A stretch of DNA of 64,000 nt. Origin: Thermohalobaculum sp964576075 (GTDB taxonomy: Bacteria > Pseudomonadota > Alphaproteobacteria > Rhodobacterales > Rhodobacteraceae). The translations under genes were made by a program, and so were the position numbers. This document shows positions 51,814-60,467 of this stretch, in pieces (within the stretch, counting starts at the first letter, position 1; each line of letters opens with the position of its first letter). Where the stretch lies: NCBI GenBank assembly GCA_964576075.1, contig CAZNTX010000009.1, forward strand, positions 1-64,000, written 5' to 3'. The notes beneath the pieces are model-generated. The model made no database searches and had not been told where the DNA came from. It worked only from the letters and a program-made list of their open reading frames with translations.

Positions 51814-52917
51814 TCAGAGGATCAGTGCATCGCCCCAGGCCTCCGGATCCTCGAGAAAGAGCGCGAGCGCGGCGTCCGCATCGGCGATGCGGTAGCCCTC
51901 CGCCTCCGGCGCGCCCGCGACCGGCTCGCCGGTGAGCTGCAAGAGCTCGAGCATCGCCTCGGGGGAGAGCGGCGCGCCGAGGGTCAGATCCGCCGCCTCC
52001 TGCAGGAGCGCGAAGGCCCCGGAGACGTAGGGGGCGGAGAAGCTCGTCCCGTCGACCAGCCCGCTCCGCCCGTCGACGAGCTCGATCTCGATATCTGTGC
52101 CGAGGGCCGCGATGTCGGTGAGCTCCGGATCGCGCTGGGAGAAGCTCGCGAAGCTCCCCGCCTCGGTGGTGGCGGAGACGGCGATGGCGTTCGGATCGGC
52201 GGCGAGTTCGCTGACGCCCTCTGGGAAGTCCGCCCCGGAATTCCCCGCCGCCGCGACCGCCGGGACCCCGAGCGCGGCCAGCGCCGCGAGTTCGTCGGAG
52301 AGCGCCGAGGTCTCGGGCTCTGTGGCGTTGCCGAAGCCGAGGGAGAGGTTGACGGCCGCCACCGGCGCGGTCTCCGCGAGCGCGACGGCGGCGTCGAGCG
52401 CCTCCTCGATGTCGCGGAAGAAGGCCGAGCCGCCCTGATCGGGGAACACCTTGAAATGGACGATGTCGGCCTCGGGCGCCACGTCGAGCGCGGTTTGCGC
52501 GACCCAGGACCCGTGGCTCTCCAGCTTGTCCACCTCGGCGACGGGGTCGTTGAACACGCCGTAATAGTCGAACTCGTCCACCGTCCGGCTCTGGTCGTAG
52601 AGCGGCGAGTAGCCGTCGTCGATCACCACGATGATCTGCCCGGCGCCGGTGAGGTCCTCGGGAGCGAGCGCCGGGGGCGGCGGGCTCTCCGGTAGCGAGC
52701 TTGGCATGATCGGCGCGCCTGTGCGGCCCGGGAGCTCGGCCCGGCGGTCCATGGCGGCGAGCCCGTCGCTGGCGGCCTCCGCGAGACCCGTCTCCGCGGC
52801 GGCGGGCTGTGGAAGGCGGGCGGCGAAGAGGGTTTGCCGGACGGGCGGCGGCGCCTCCTCAGCACAGCCCTCTGCGAGCGGCGCGCCAGAGTCCCATTGG
52901 AGCGTCGGCCTGTCCAT
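51814..52917 (-). CDS. Subtilisin-like serine protease (S8 family) without a Sec signal
   Basis: A protein of 367 residues. The catalytic triad is visible: Asp in IIVVIDDGYS, His in LESHGSWVAQT and Ser in DGTSFSAPYVSGAF, with the oxyanion Asn in AAAGNSGAD. The N-terminal 95 residues are Pro/Ala-rich with no signal or classic prodomain. The C-terminal 70 residues are acidic (EDPEAWGDALIL) and could be a type I secretion tail, which is an inference. The start at 52917 is the best ATG, preceded by GGGGGAGAG. Confidence 0.88.
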   Translation of the reverse strand: MDRPTLQWDSGAPLAEGCAEEAPPPVRQTLFAARLPQPAAAETGLAEAASDGLAAMDRRAELPGRTGAPIMPSSLPESPPPPALAPEDLTGAGQIIVVIDDGYSPLYDQSRTVDEFDYYGVFNDPVAEVDKLESHGSWVAQTALDVAPEADIVHFKVFPDQGGSAFFRDIEEALDAAVALAETAPVAAVNLSLGFGNATEPETSALSDELAALAALGVPAVAAAGNSGADFPEGVSELAADPNAIAVSATTEAGSFASFSQRDPELTDIAALGTDIEIELVDGRSGLVDGTSFSAPYVSGAFALLQEAADLTLGAPLSPEAMLELLQLTGEPVAGAPEAEGYRIADADAALALFLEDPEAWGDALIL

Positions 52918-53202
52918 CGCCTCTCCCCCTTGCGGCCGGATGCCGCCCCTTTCATCGCCAGGATGTCTAGCAGGCTCCGCGTGGCCCGGCAACAAAAATG
53001 TGCATTATACCCATTTTATAAGATCACGAGCGCGAGAGCGAAAAAGGCCGCCCGCGCCGGAATGGCGGGGCGGCGAGGCGGCGGGACCGCGGGCGGGTCT
53101 CTGGAACGCTGGGGTGCGGCGTCGCGAGGGACGGACGCGCCCGGCATGTCCCGCGAGGCGAGGCGGCGGCCGGGGCGGGCCCGGCCGATCCGAGGGGCGG
53201 GC

Positions 53203-53331
53203 TCAGAAGAGCCCGGGCAGGACGAAAGCGGCGAAGATCACCGCGCCGGCGAGACCGAGGCCCGCGACATCTGCGAGCGCCTCGCGGGGGGCGGCGGCGA
53301 GAAAGCTGCGGGCGGTGCGAATGGCGGCCAT
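53203..53331 (-). CDS. Small single-span membrane protein
   Basis: A protein of 42 residues: a basic N-terminus (AAIRTARSFLAAAPRE) and one hydrophobic helix (GLGLAGAVIFAAFVLPGLF). AGGAG lies 7 bases before the ATG at 53331. The frame is open 18 codons upstream, but those residues are less convincing. The AT-rich stretch just beyond (about 53380-53420) could hold its promoter. Function unknown. Confidence 0.6.
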   Translation of the reverse strand: MAAIRTARSFLAAAPREALADVAGLGLAGAVIFAAFVLPGLF

Positions 53332-53433
53332 GATGGGCTCCTGCGATAGCGGTTCGTTCCCGGTCTGTGCGCCTATGTTCACCATAAGTTCGAGACAATT
53401 TCAAGAACAATTTGAGCACAAACTGGAACGCCG

Positions 53434-55515
53434 CTATCCCCCCTTCAGGAGCCGCACCGACTGGTCGCGCCCCATCAGATAGAGCAGGAGCGTCAGCGCC
53501 TTGCCGCGAGGGGTGGCGAGATCGGGGTCCGTATGGAGCGCGAGGCGGGCCTCGTCGCGGGCCCGCGCCATCAGCGCCGAATCGCGCTCCAGATCGGCGA
53601 TGCGAAAGCGCGGCAGGCCCGATTGCGCGAGGCCGAGCACGTCCCCCGCCCCGCGCAGGCGCAAGTCCTCCTCGGCGATCCGGAAGCCGTCCTCGCTCTC
53701 GCGCAGGATCCTGAGCCGCGCCTCCGCCGTCTCGCCGAGCCCTGGGGCGGCGAGCAGGAGGCAGAAGGAGCGCCCGCCCCCACGCCCCACGCGCCCGCGC
53801 AACTGGTGGAGCTGGGCGAGGCCGAACTGGTCGGCCTGCTCCACCACCATGATCGTCGCCGCCGGCACGTCGACGCCGACCTCGATCACCGTGGTCGCCA
53901 CCAGCACCTTGGCCCGGCCCTCCTGGAAGGCGGACATGGCGGCGTCCTTCTCCTCGGGGGGCATCTGGCCGTGGACGAGGGCGACCCGGTCGGCCCCGAG
54001 GGCGCGGGCGAGCGCGCGGTGGCGCTCCTCCGCCGAGACCAGCGGGCGTTCCTCGCTCTCCTCGACGGCGGGGCAGACCCAGAACGCCTGCGCCCCCTCG
54101 GCGATCGCCGCGCGCAGCCGTTCGACCACCTCCCCGTAGCGCTCCTGGGAGACGATGCGGGTCTCGACCGGCGTGCGCCCCGGGGGCTTCTCGTCGAGCA
54201 CCGAGATGTCGAGATCGCCGTAGCCCGCGAGCGCCAGGGTCCGCGGGATCGGCGTCGCCGTCATGAAGAGCACGTCGCACCCCGCGGGCGCCTTGTCGGT
54301 CAGCTCGAGGCGCTGGCGGACGCCGAAGCGGTGCTGCTCGTCGATCACGGCGAGGCGGAGATCGGCGAAGGCGACCTCGGACTGGAAGAGCGCATGGGTG
54401 CCGATGGCGATGCCGGCCCGGCCCTCGGCGAGGGCCGCGCGTTTCTCCCGGCGCTCGGCCGCGCGGTCGCGGCCGGTCAGGAGCACGAGGGAGACGCCCG
54501 CCGCCTCCGCCGCGGCGGCGAGGCCCGCGGCATGCTGGCGGGCGAGAATCTCGGTCGGCGCCATCAGAGCCCCCTGCCCGCCCGCCTCCACCGCGCGCAT
54601 CAGCGCCATCGCCGCGACCCAGGTCTTGCCCGCGCCGACATCGCCCTGGAGGAGGCGCATCATCCGCTCCGGCGCGGCCATGTCGGCGAAGATCTCGTCG
54701 CGGGCGCGGGCCTGGGCGGCGGTGGGGGCATAGCCGAAGGCGCGCGCGGCGGCGGCGACGCGGCGGCCGTCGCCCGTCGTCGGCCTGCCCTTGCCCCGGC
54801 GCATCCGGGCCCGGGCGAGCTGCAGCGCGAGCTGGTGGGAGAGAAGCTCGTCATAGGAGAGGCGCGCGCGGGCCGGGGCGTCGGCCCGGGCGGCGCCCGG
54901 TTCGTGGAGGAGCCGGATCGCCTCGGCGAGCGCGGGCCAGCCCCGCTCCTCCACGAGAGCGGGGTCGAGCCATTCCGGCAGCGCGGGCAGGAGCCCCCGC
55001 GCCGCCTCCACGGCCTTGGCCACCACCCGGCTCGTGAGCCCGTGCGTGAGCGGATAGACCGGCTCGAACGGGGGGAGGTCGGCGGCCTCCTCCGGGCTCA
55101 GCACATGGTCGGGATGGGGCATCTGCCAGCGCCCGTCGAAAAGCTCGAGCTTGCCGGAGACCACGCGCGTCTCGCCCGGCGGGTAGAGCCGGCGCATCCA
55201 TTCGCCATTGGCCTTGAAATGGACGATCTCGAGCCCGCCCCCAGGACAGGACGCCGCGACCCGATAGGGCCTGTGCCGCGCCGACGGCGGCCGGTGCTCG
55301 CCGATGGTGACGGCGAGCGTGATCACCTGCTTCGGCTCGGCGCCCGCGAGCCCCTCCGCGAGGCGGCGGTCGACGAAGCGCTCGGGCGCGAGGAACAGGA
55401 GGTCGCGCACCTGCTCGACCCCGAGCCGCTCGAAGGCGCGCGCGGTCTTGGGCCCGACGCCCGGGAGCGTCTCGAGCCGGGCGAAGAGCGGATAGAGGAT
55501 CTCGGGGCGGCCCAT
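53434..55515 (-). CDS. recG: ATP-dependent DNA helicase RecG
   Basis: A protein of 693 residues that reverses stalled replication forks and moves branched DNA. The N-terminal wedge region (about 1-250) starts RLETLPGVGPKTARAFERLG with a helix-hairpin-helix. Helicase motifs: LLQGDVGAGKTWVAA (Walker A), MAPTEILARQH, VIDEQHRFGVRQR (DEAD-box variant), MTATPIPRTLA, and LRGRVGRGGGRSFC near the end. The usual C-terminal TRG segment is present. Full length. Confidence 0.97.
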   Translation of the reverse strand: MGRPEILYPLFARLETLPGVGPKTARAFERLGVEQVRDLLFLAPERFVDRRLAEGLAGAEPKQVITLAVTIGEHRPPSARHRPYRVAASCPGGGLEIVHFKANGEWMRRLYPPGETRVVSGKLELFDGRWQMPHPDHVLSPEEAADLPPFEPVYPLTHGLTSRVVAKAVEAARGLLPALPEWLDPALVEERGWPALAEAIRLLHEPGAARADAPARARLSYDELLSHQLALQLARARMRRGKGRPTTGDGRRVAAAARAFGYAPTAAQARARDEIFADMAAPERMMRLLQGDVGAGKTWVAAMALMRAVEAGGQGALMAPTEILARQHAAGLAAAAEAAGVSLVLLTGRDRAAERREKRAALAEGRAGIAIGTHALFQSEVAFADLRLAVIDEQHRFGVRQRLELTDKAPAGCDVLFMTATPIPRTLALAGYGDLDISVLDEKPPGRTPVETRIVSQERYGEVVERLRAAIAEGAQAFWVCPAVEESEERPLVSAEERHRALARALGADRVALVHGQMPPEEKDAAMSAFQEGRAKVLVATTVIEVGVDVPAATIMVVEQADQFGLAQLHQLRGRVGRGGGRSFCLLLAAPGLGETAEARLRILRESEDGFRIAEEDLRLRGAGDVLGLAQSGLPRFRIADLERDSALMARARDEARLALHTDPDLATPRGKALTLLLYLMGRDQSVRLLKGG

Positions 55516-55545
55516 GCCCCCTAGTGGCCGCGCGCGCGGGCGGCG

Positions 55546-56055
55546 TCAACGCCGCGCCGCGGGGGCGACCTCGCGGGTCATGTAGCGCACCGTCTTGCCG
55601 AGCTCGGGATAGGCGACGACGGCGGCCTCGCGGAAGCCGAGCGCTTCGTGGACCGCGTCCGACACCGGGTTGGGCGGAACCCGGTTGATCTCGCAGGCGA
55701 CGAGGCCGAGCCCCTCGGCCCGGGCATGGGCGAAGGCGGCCTCGTAGAGCGCGCGGGCGAGCCCCCGGCCGCGCCAGGCGGGGTCCGTCACGATCCGGTC
55801 GACATAGAGGAACCGCTCGAAACGGGCGCGGAACCAGGCGAAATGGGTGCCCTCATAGGCGCTCTCCGGGGCGAAGGCGAGGAGGAAGCCCAAGCCCCCC
55901 GGCAGCCCGACGGCGAAGGCGGCGGCGGCCTGCAGCCGCGCCCAGTCCTCGGGCTCGAGATGGGAGGTCATCTCGGCATGGGCGTTGCCGAGCGCGAGAA
56001 GACGGGCGCGCTCGGCCTCGGAGAGCGCCGCGAGGGGCCGGGGCGCCGGGCTCAC
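55546..56055 (-). CDS. GNAT family acetyltransferase
   Basis: A protein of 169 residues. The core has FLYVDRIVTDPAWRGRGLAR (acetyl-CoA loop RGRGLA), then ACEINRVPPNPVSDAVHEALGF and a C-terminal TREVAPAARR. The substrate is unknown. It starts at a GTG at 56055 that overlaps the ligA stop as GTGA, so it is translationally coupled to ligA. Confidence 0.88.
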   Translation of the reverse strand: MSPAPRPLAALSEAERARLLALGNAHAEMTSHLEPEDWARLQAAAAFAVGLPGGLGFLLAFAPESAYEGTHFAWFRARFERFLYVDRIVTDPAWRGRGLARALYEAAFAHARAEGLGLVACEINRVPPNPVSDAVHEALGFREAAVVAYPELGKTVRYMTREVAPAARR

Positions 56056-58193
56056 GCGCCCTCCACGAGGGCGAGCCACTCCTCCTCGGTCAGCGTCTCG
56101 ACGCCGAGCTCGGTGGCCTTCTTGAGCTTCGAGCCGGCGCCGGGGCCCGCGACGAGGAGATCGGTCTTGGCCGAGACCGAGCCCGAGACCTTGGCGCCGA
56201 GCGCCTCGGCCCGCGCCTTCGCCTCGTCCCGGCTCATCCGCTCGAGCTTGCCGGTGAACACCACCGTCTTGCCCGCCACCGGGCTCGAGGCGACGGCGGG
56301 GCGCGCGGCCTCGGCGGGCGCGACCTCCTGGAGCAGCCGCGCGAGCGCCGCCTCGTTGTGCGGATCGGCGAAGAAGTCGATCACCGATTGGGCGAGCACC
56401 TCGCCCACCCCGTCGATCCCGAGCAGCTCGGCCCGCGCCGCCTCCTCCTCGCCCGCCCGCCGCATCGCCTCGGCGAAGGCGTCCCAGCTGCCATAGTGCC
56501 GCGCGAGGAGCTTGGCCGTCGTCTCGCCGACATGGCGGATGCCGAGGGCGAAGACGAAGCGCGCGAGATCGGGGCTGCGGCGCGCCTCGATGGCGGCGAA
56601 GAGATTGGCGGCGGAGCGCTCCCCCCAGCCTTCGAGGGCGGCCAGGCGCTGGGGCTCGCTCCCCCGGGGGCCGAAGCGGCGCTCAAGGGTGAAAATGTCG
56701 GCGGGCTCCCGCACCCAGCCGATGCGGTGGAGCAGCTCGACCTGGCGGGTGCCGAGCCCCTCGATGTCCATCGCCGCGCGGGAGACGAAATGGCGGAGCC
56801 GCTCGACCACCTGCGCCGGGCAGACGAGCCCGCCGGTGCAGCGGCGCACCGCCTCGCCGGGCTCGCGCGGCGCGGGGCTGCCGCAGACCGGGCAGTGATC
56901 CGGAAAGACGAAGGGCTCGGCCCCGGCCGGGCGCTTGCAGAGATCGACATCGACGACCTTCGGGATCACGTCGCCCGCGCGGTAGACCGTGACCGTGTCG
57001 CCGACGCGCAGGTCCCGGCCCTCGCGGATCGGCTGCCCGTCGGCGCCGCGCCCGGCGATGTAGTCCTCGTTGTGCAGCGTCGCCGAGGAGACGACGACGC
57101 CGCCCACCGTCACCGGGCGCAGCCGGGCGACGGGGGAGAGCGCGCCGGTGCGCCCGACCTGGATGTCGATGCCCTCGAGCAGCGTCGTGGCCGTCTCGGC
57201 CGGGAACTTGTGCGCGAGCGCCCAGCGCGGGGTGGTGGAGCGGCTGCCGAGGCGGGCCTGCCAGTCGAGCCGGTCGACCTTGTAGACCACGCCGTCGATG
57301 TCGTAGCCGAGGCGCGCGCGGCTCTCCTCGATCTCGCGGTGGAGCGAGAGAAGCTCCTCGATGCTCTCGCATCTCCTCGCGAGGGGGTTCGTCGGCAGCC
57401 CCCAGTCCCGGAAGGCGGCCATGACGCCGGACTGCGTCTCGGCGGGCAGGCGCCGGGCCTCCCCCCAGCCATGGGCGAAGAAGCGGAGCGGGCGCTCGGC
57501 GGTGACCGAGGGGTCGAGCTGGCGGAGAGAGCCGGCGGCGGCGTTGCGCGGATTGGCGAAGGTCTTGGCGCCGGCGGCGGCCTGGCGCGCGTTGAGGGCG
57601 GCGAAATCGGCCTGGGTCATGTAGACCTCGCCGCGGATCTCCATCGGGTCGGGCGGCGCGCCGGCGAGGCGCTCGGGGATGTCGTCGATGGTGCGGGCAT
57701 TGGCGGTGACGTCCTCGCCCTCGGTGCCGTCGCCACGCGTCGCGGCCTCGACGAGCCGGCCCCCTTCGTAGCGCAGCGCGAGGGAGAGCCCGTCGATCTT
57801 GGGCTCTGCGAGGAAGGCGACCGGCGCCTCCCCGAGCGAGAGGAAGCGCCGGATGCGCGCCTCGAACTCGCGCACCTCCTCGGCCTCGAAGGCGTTCTCG
57901 AGGGAGAGCATGGGCACCCGGTGGCGGATCTTCGCGAAGCCCTGGGCGGGCGGCGCGCCGATCTTCGCCGTCGGGCTGTCGGAGCGCGCGAGGTCGGGCC
58001 AGGCGGCCTCGAAGGCGCGGAGCCGGGCCTTGAGCGCGTCATACTCCGCATCCGAGATCTCGGGCGCATCCGCCTGGTGATAGGCCAGATCGGCCCGCGC
58101 CACCGCGTCCGACAGCCGGACGATCTCGGCCTCGGCCTCGGCGCGGGAGAGGGTCTCTGGGGCTGGCTCGGGGCTGTCCATGCTCGCTGACAT
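56052..58193 (-). CDS. ligA: NAD-dependent DNA ligase LigA
   Basis: A protein of 713 residues that seals nicks in replication and repair. The adenylation domain has the active Lys in AEPKIDGLSLALRY and RGDGTEGEDVT; an OB-fold follows, then a Cys4 zinc finger (CPVCGSP ... CTGG, CPAQ), the HhH repeats, and a C-terminal BRCT domain (AGKTVVFTGKLERMSRDEA). Full length. The ATG at 58193 or one four codons later could start it. Coupled downstream to a GNAT gene. Confidence 0.98.
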   Translation of the reverse strand: MSASMDSPEPAPETLSRAEAEAEIVRLSDAVARADLAYHQADAPEISDAEYDALKARLRAFEAAWPDLARSDSPTAKIGAPPAQGFAKIRHRVPMLSLENAFEAEEVREFEARIRRFLSLGEAPVAFLAEPKIDGLSLALRYEGGRLVEAATRGDGTEGEDVTANARTIDDIPERLAGAPPDPMEIRGEVYMTQADFAALNARQAAAGAKTFANPRNAAAGSLRQLDPSVTAERPLRFFAHGWGEARRLPAETQSGVMAAFRDWGLPTNPLARRCESIEELLSLHREIEESRARLGYDIDGVVYKVDRLDWQARLGSRSTTPRWALAHKFPAETATTLLEGIDIQVGRTGALSPVARLRPVTVGGVVVSSATLHNEDYIAGRGADGQPIREGRDLRVGDTVTVYRAGDVIPKVVDVDLCKRPAGAEPFVFPDHCPVCGSPAPREPGEAVRRCTGGLVCPAQVVERLRHFVSRAAMDIEGLGTRQVELLHRIGWVREPADIFTLERRFGPRGSEPQRLAALEGWGERSAANLFAAIEARRSPDLARFVFALGIRHVGETTAKLLARHYGSWDAFAEAMRRAGEEEAARAELLGIDGVGEVLAQSVIDFFADPHNEAALARLLQEVAPAEAARPAVASSPVAGKTVVFTGKLERMSRDEAKARAEALGAKVSGSVSAKTDLLVAGPGAGSKLKKATELGVETLTEEEWLALVEGA

Positions 58194-58225
58194 GCCCCGC
58201 CCCCGCCGCTTTGTCCAGCCGGCGA

Positions 58226-58323
58226 GGCGGACGGCCCGTCCCGCGGCCTGGGGGGAAGGCGGCGGGTCGCACCGGGGCGACCGGCTGCCGGGGTGGGCGG
58301 GGCCGCGGGACGGGCCGTCCGCC
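58226..58323. repeat. 23-bp perfect inverted repeat with a 52-base loop between ligA and prfB
   Basis: Arms 58226-58248 and 58301-58323 are exact reverse complements (GGCGGACGGCCCGTCCCGCGG and so on). The 52-base loop contains a smaller hairpin (GTCGC / GCGAC). It lies 18 bases past the prfB stop and 33 bases before the ligA start on the same strand. Likely a prfB terminator, possibly with a regulatory role for ligA. Confidence 0.85.
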
Positions 58324-58340
58324 GTCCCCGGGCCCGGGCG

Positions 58341-59480
58341 TCAGGCGACCTCGGCGTCGTCCCCCGCGGCCTCGGCGCGGGACTTGCCGGAGACGTCGAG
58401 GGCGAGCGCCGCGGCCATGAACCGGTCGAGATCGCCGTAGAGCACGCCCTGGGTGTCGGAGGTCTCGACCCCCGTGCGCAGGTCCTTCACCATCTGATAG
58501 GGCTGGAGCACATAGGAGCGGATCTGGTTGCCCCAGCCGATCTCGCCCTTGGCGTCGTGGCTCTCCTGGATCGCCTGGGTGCGCTTCTTCATCTCCATCT
58601 CGTAGAGCTTCGAGCGGAGCGATTGCATCGCGATCGCCCGGTTCTGGTGCTGCGACTTCTCCGAGGAGGTCACGACGATCCCGGTCGGCAGATGGGTGAT
58701 GCGCACCGCCGAGTCGGTGGTGTTCACATGCTGCCCGCCGGCGCCGGAGGAGCGGTAGGTGTCGATGCGGATCTCGTTCGGCGGGATCTCGATCTCGATG
58801 GTGTCGTCGATCACCGGATAGACCCAGGCCGAGGCGAAGGAGGTCTGCCGCCGGGCCTGGCTGTCGAAGGGCGAGATCCGCACGAGCCGGTGCACGCCCG
58901 ACTCCGTCTTGAGCCAGCCATAGGCGTTGTCGCCCTTGATCTGGTAGGTGACGGAGCGCAGACCCGCCTCCTCGCCGGGGCTCTCGTCCTGCAGCTCGAC
59001 CTTGTAGCCATGCGCCTCGGCCCAGCGGGTATACATCCGCGCGAGCATCGCCGCCCAGTCGCAGGCCTCGACCCCGCCGGCGCCCGCGTTGATCTCGAGG
59101 AAGGCGTCGTTGCCGTCGACCTCGCCGGAGAGGAGCGCCTCGATCTCCTTGGCGGCCGCGCGGTCCTTGAGATCGAGAAGCGCCGCCTCGGCCTCCTCGA
59201 CGACCTCGCGGTCGTCCTCCGCCTCGCCCATCTCGACGAGTTCGGCATATTCCTTGAGCGCGTCGGCGAGCGCCGTGTAGCCGTCGATCTGGTCGGCGAG
59301 CTTCTGGCGCTCCTTCATCACCGCCTGCGCCTTGGCGGGGTCGGACCACAGATCGGGGTCCTCGGCGCGCGCGTTCATCTCCTCGAGCCGGTGCTCCGCG
59401 GTCTCCCACCCGATGCGCTGGCGCAGGAGCCCGAGCGACTTCTCGATCTCGGCGACGACGGCGGCGGTCTCGGCTTTCAT
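58341..59480 (-). CDS. prfB: Peptide chain release factor 2
   Basis: A protein of 379 residues that ends translation at UGA and UAA. It contains the GGQ loop (SSGAGGQHVNTTDSAVRI) and the SPF codon-recognition tripeptide (RISPFDSQ). The N-terminal coiled-coil domain starts EIEKSLGLLRQRIGWETAEH. There is no in-frame early UGA, so the programmed frameshift known from E. coli prfB is not needed here. The ATG at 59480 is the family start. Confidence 0.97.
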   Translation of the reverse strand: MKAETAAVVAEIEKSLGLLRQRIGWETAEHRLEEMNARAEDPDLWSDPAKAQAVMKERQKLADQIDGYTALADALKEYAELVEMGEAEDDREVVEEAEAALLDLKDRAAAKEIEALLSGEVDGNDAFLEINAGAGGVEACDWAAMLARMYTRWAEAHGYKVELQDESPGEEAGLRSVTYQIKGDNAYGWLKTESGVHRLVRISPFDSQARRQTSFASAWVYPVIDDTIEIEIPPNEIRIDTYRSSGAGGQHVNTTDSAVRITHLPTGIVVTSSEKSQHQNRAIAMQSLRSKLYEMEMKKRTQAIQESHDAKGEIGWGNQIRSYVLQPYQMVKDLRTGVETSDTQGVLYGDLDRFMAAALALDVSGKSRAEAAGDDAEVA

Positions 59481-59573
59481 GGGGCTCCCTCGAACAAGCA
59501 GGCAAACCGAACTGTTAGCGCCCCTCGGGCAGGAGAACAAGGCGCGCGCCAGATGACGCTGCGCAAGCTCCGA

Positions 59574-59602
59574 TTGAGGCAACATTGTGGCAGTGATATA
59601 GC
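59574..59602 (+). promoter_or_regulatory. Candidate sigma-70-like promoter for the frameshifted Lys-rich gene
   Basis: TTGAGG at 59574-59579, 17 bases, TATAGC at 59597-59602. The -10 ends 52 bases before the ATG at 59655. It is an unusually clear box pair for this GC-rich window. Confidence 0.5.
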
Positions 59603-59654
59603 CGGTCGACCGCGCGATCCCAACGCGTTGCCGCACCGATGGGAGGCCGAGCCG

Positions 59655-60463
59655 ATGGGGAAAGTCGACACCCCGTTCCAGGCGATTTGGGAGCGCGAGG
59701 AAGCGCTCTATTCCAAGGAAGCGACCGCGGCGCTGCGCAAACACCTCACGAGCAGCGCCGTCGAGAACACGCTGAAGGCCAAGTTCGGGCCGAAGCCACG
59801 CACCAACACCAAGTCCCCGATGTGGCCCGGCGATGTCAAGAAACTGGAGACCTTCTGCTGCGGGACAACACCATCTTCTGGATGGTCGAAGGCGATCTCT
59901 ATCCGGGGCTCGAACTCGACGTGCCGCTCATCGAGGTGCTGGTCAAGACCGACTGCACCACGGCGAAATGCGGGAACGGCGGCAACACGCTCCCCGTCGG
60001 CTTCAAATTCAAGGACTATGAGATCGGGGCGCAGAAAGCGCTCGAGAAGGGGCTGAGCTTCGAACTGACGGGCAAGTCCGACAAGGGCAAGCGCCTGTTC
60101 GACCTCGGCCTGTCGGGCGCCGGCAAGACCTGGAACGGCACCGTCGCCGTGGTGGACGGCAACAAGCTCAAGGCGACGCTCGCCTCGAAATCCGTCTCCT
60201 TCGCGACCAAGGGCTATCAGATCACCGGCAAGATCGGCTGGGAGATCGAGGTGACGGTGATCTACAAGCCGAAGGGGCCGCGGCTGCCGGCGATCGACGC
60301 CGAAGAGGTCGCCAGGGCCTGGGCGCTGACGACCGTGATGGTCCTCATCGTGATCGGAGCCGTGATCGCGTCCCCGGTCCTCACCTCCGCCCCCAAGATC
60401 AACGCGCCGGACTCGAAGGGCAAGATGCTCAAGAAGAAGGATTACGAGACCAAGTTCGCCTGA
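59655..60463 (+). pseudogene. Lys-rich membrane-tail protein, broken by a frameshift
   Basis: From the ATG at 59655 the frame reads MGKVDTPFQAIWEREEALYS, then LKAKFGPKPRTNTKSP and GDVKKLETF. At about 59853-59856 the coding signal shifts by one base. It then continues LLRDNTIFWMVEGDLYPGLE, VLVKTDCTTAKCGNGGN, RLFDLGLSGAGKTWNG and a transmembrane helix (TTVMVLIVIGAVIASPVL) to the stop at 60463. One extra C after CCTTC would restore a single protein of about 269 residues. I do not recognise the family. Lys-rich like the genes at 31089 and 46462, and preceded by a good promoter, so recently intact or a sequencing error. Confidence 0.65.
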
Positions 60464-60467
60464 GCCC

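Noticed and set aside
51739..51830. SAM-II or SAM-V riboswitch before the O-acetylhomoserine sulfhydrylase gene
   Set aside because: The gap is short and I could not fit the conserved pseudoknot elements; a covariance search would settle it.
58341..59480. Programmed +1 frameshift in prfB as in E. coli
   Set aside because: The reading frame is continuous from the start, with no early in-frame UGA.
59845..59870. Programmed ribosomal frameshift in the Lys-rich gene
   Set aside because: No X-XXY-YYZ slippery heptamer or clear stimulatory structure is at the switch point, so a mutation or read error is more likely.
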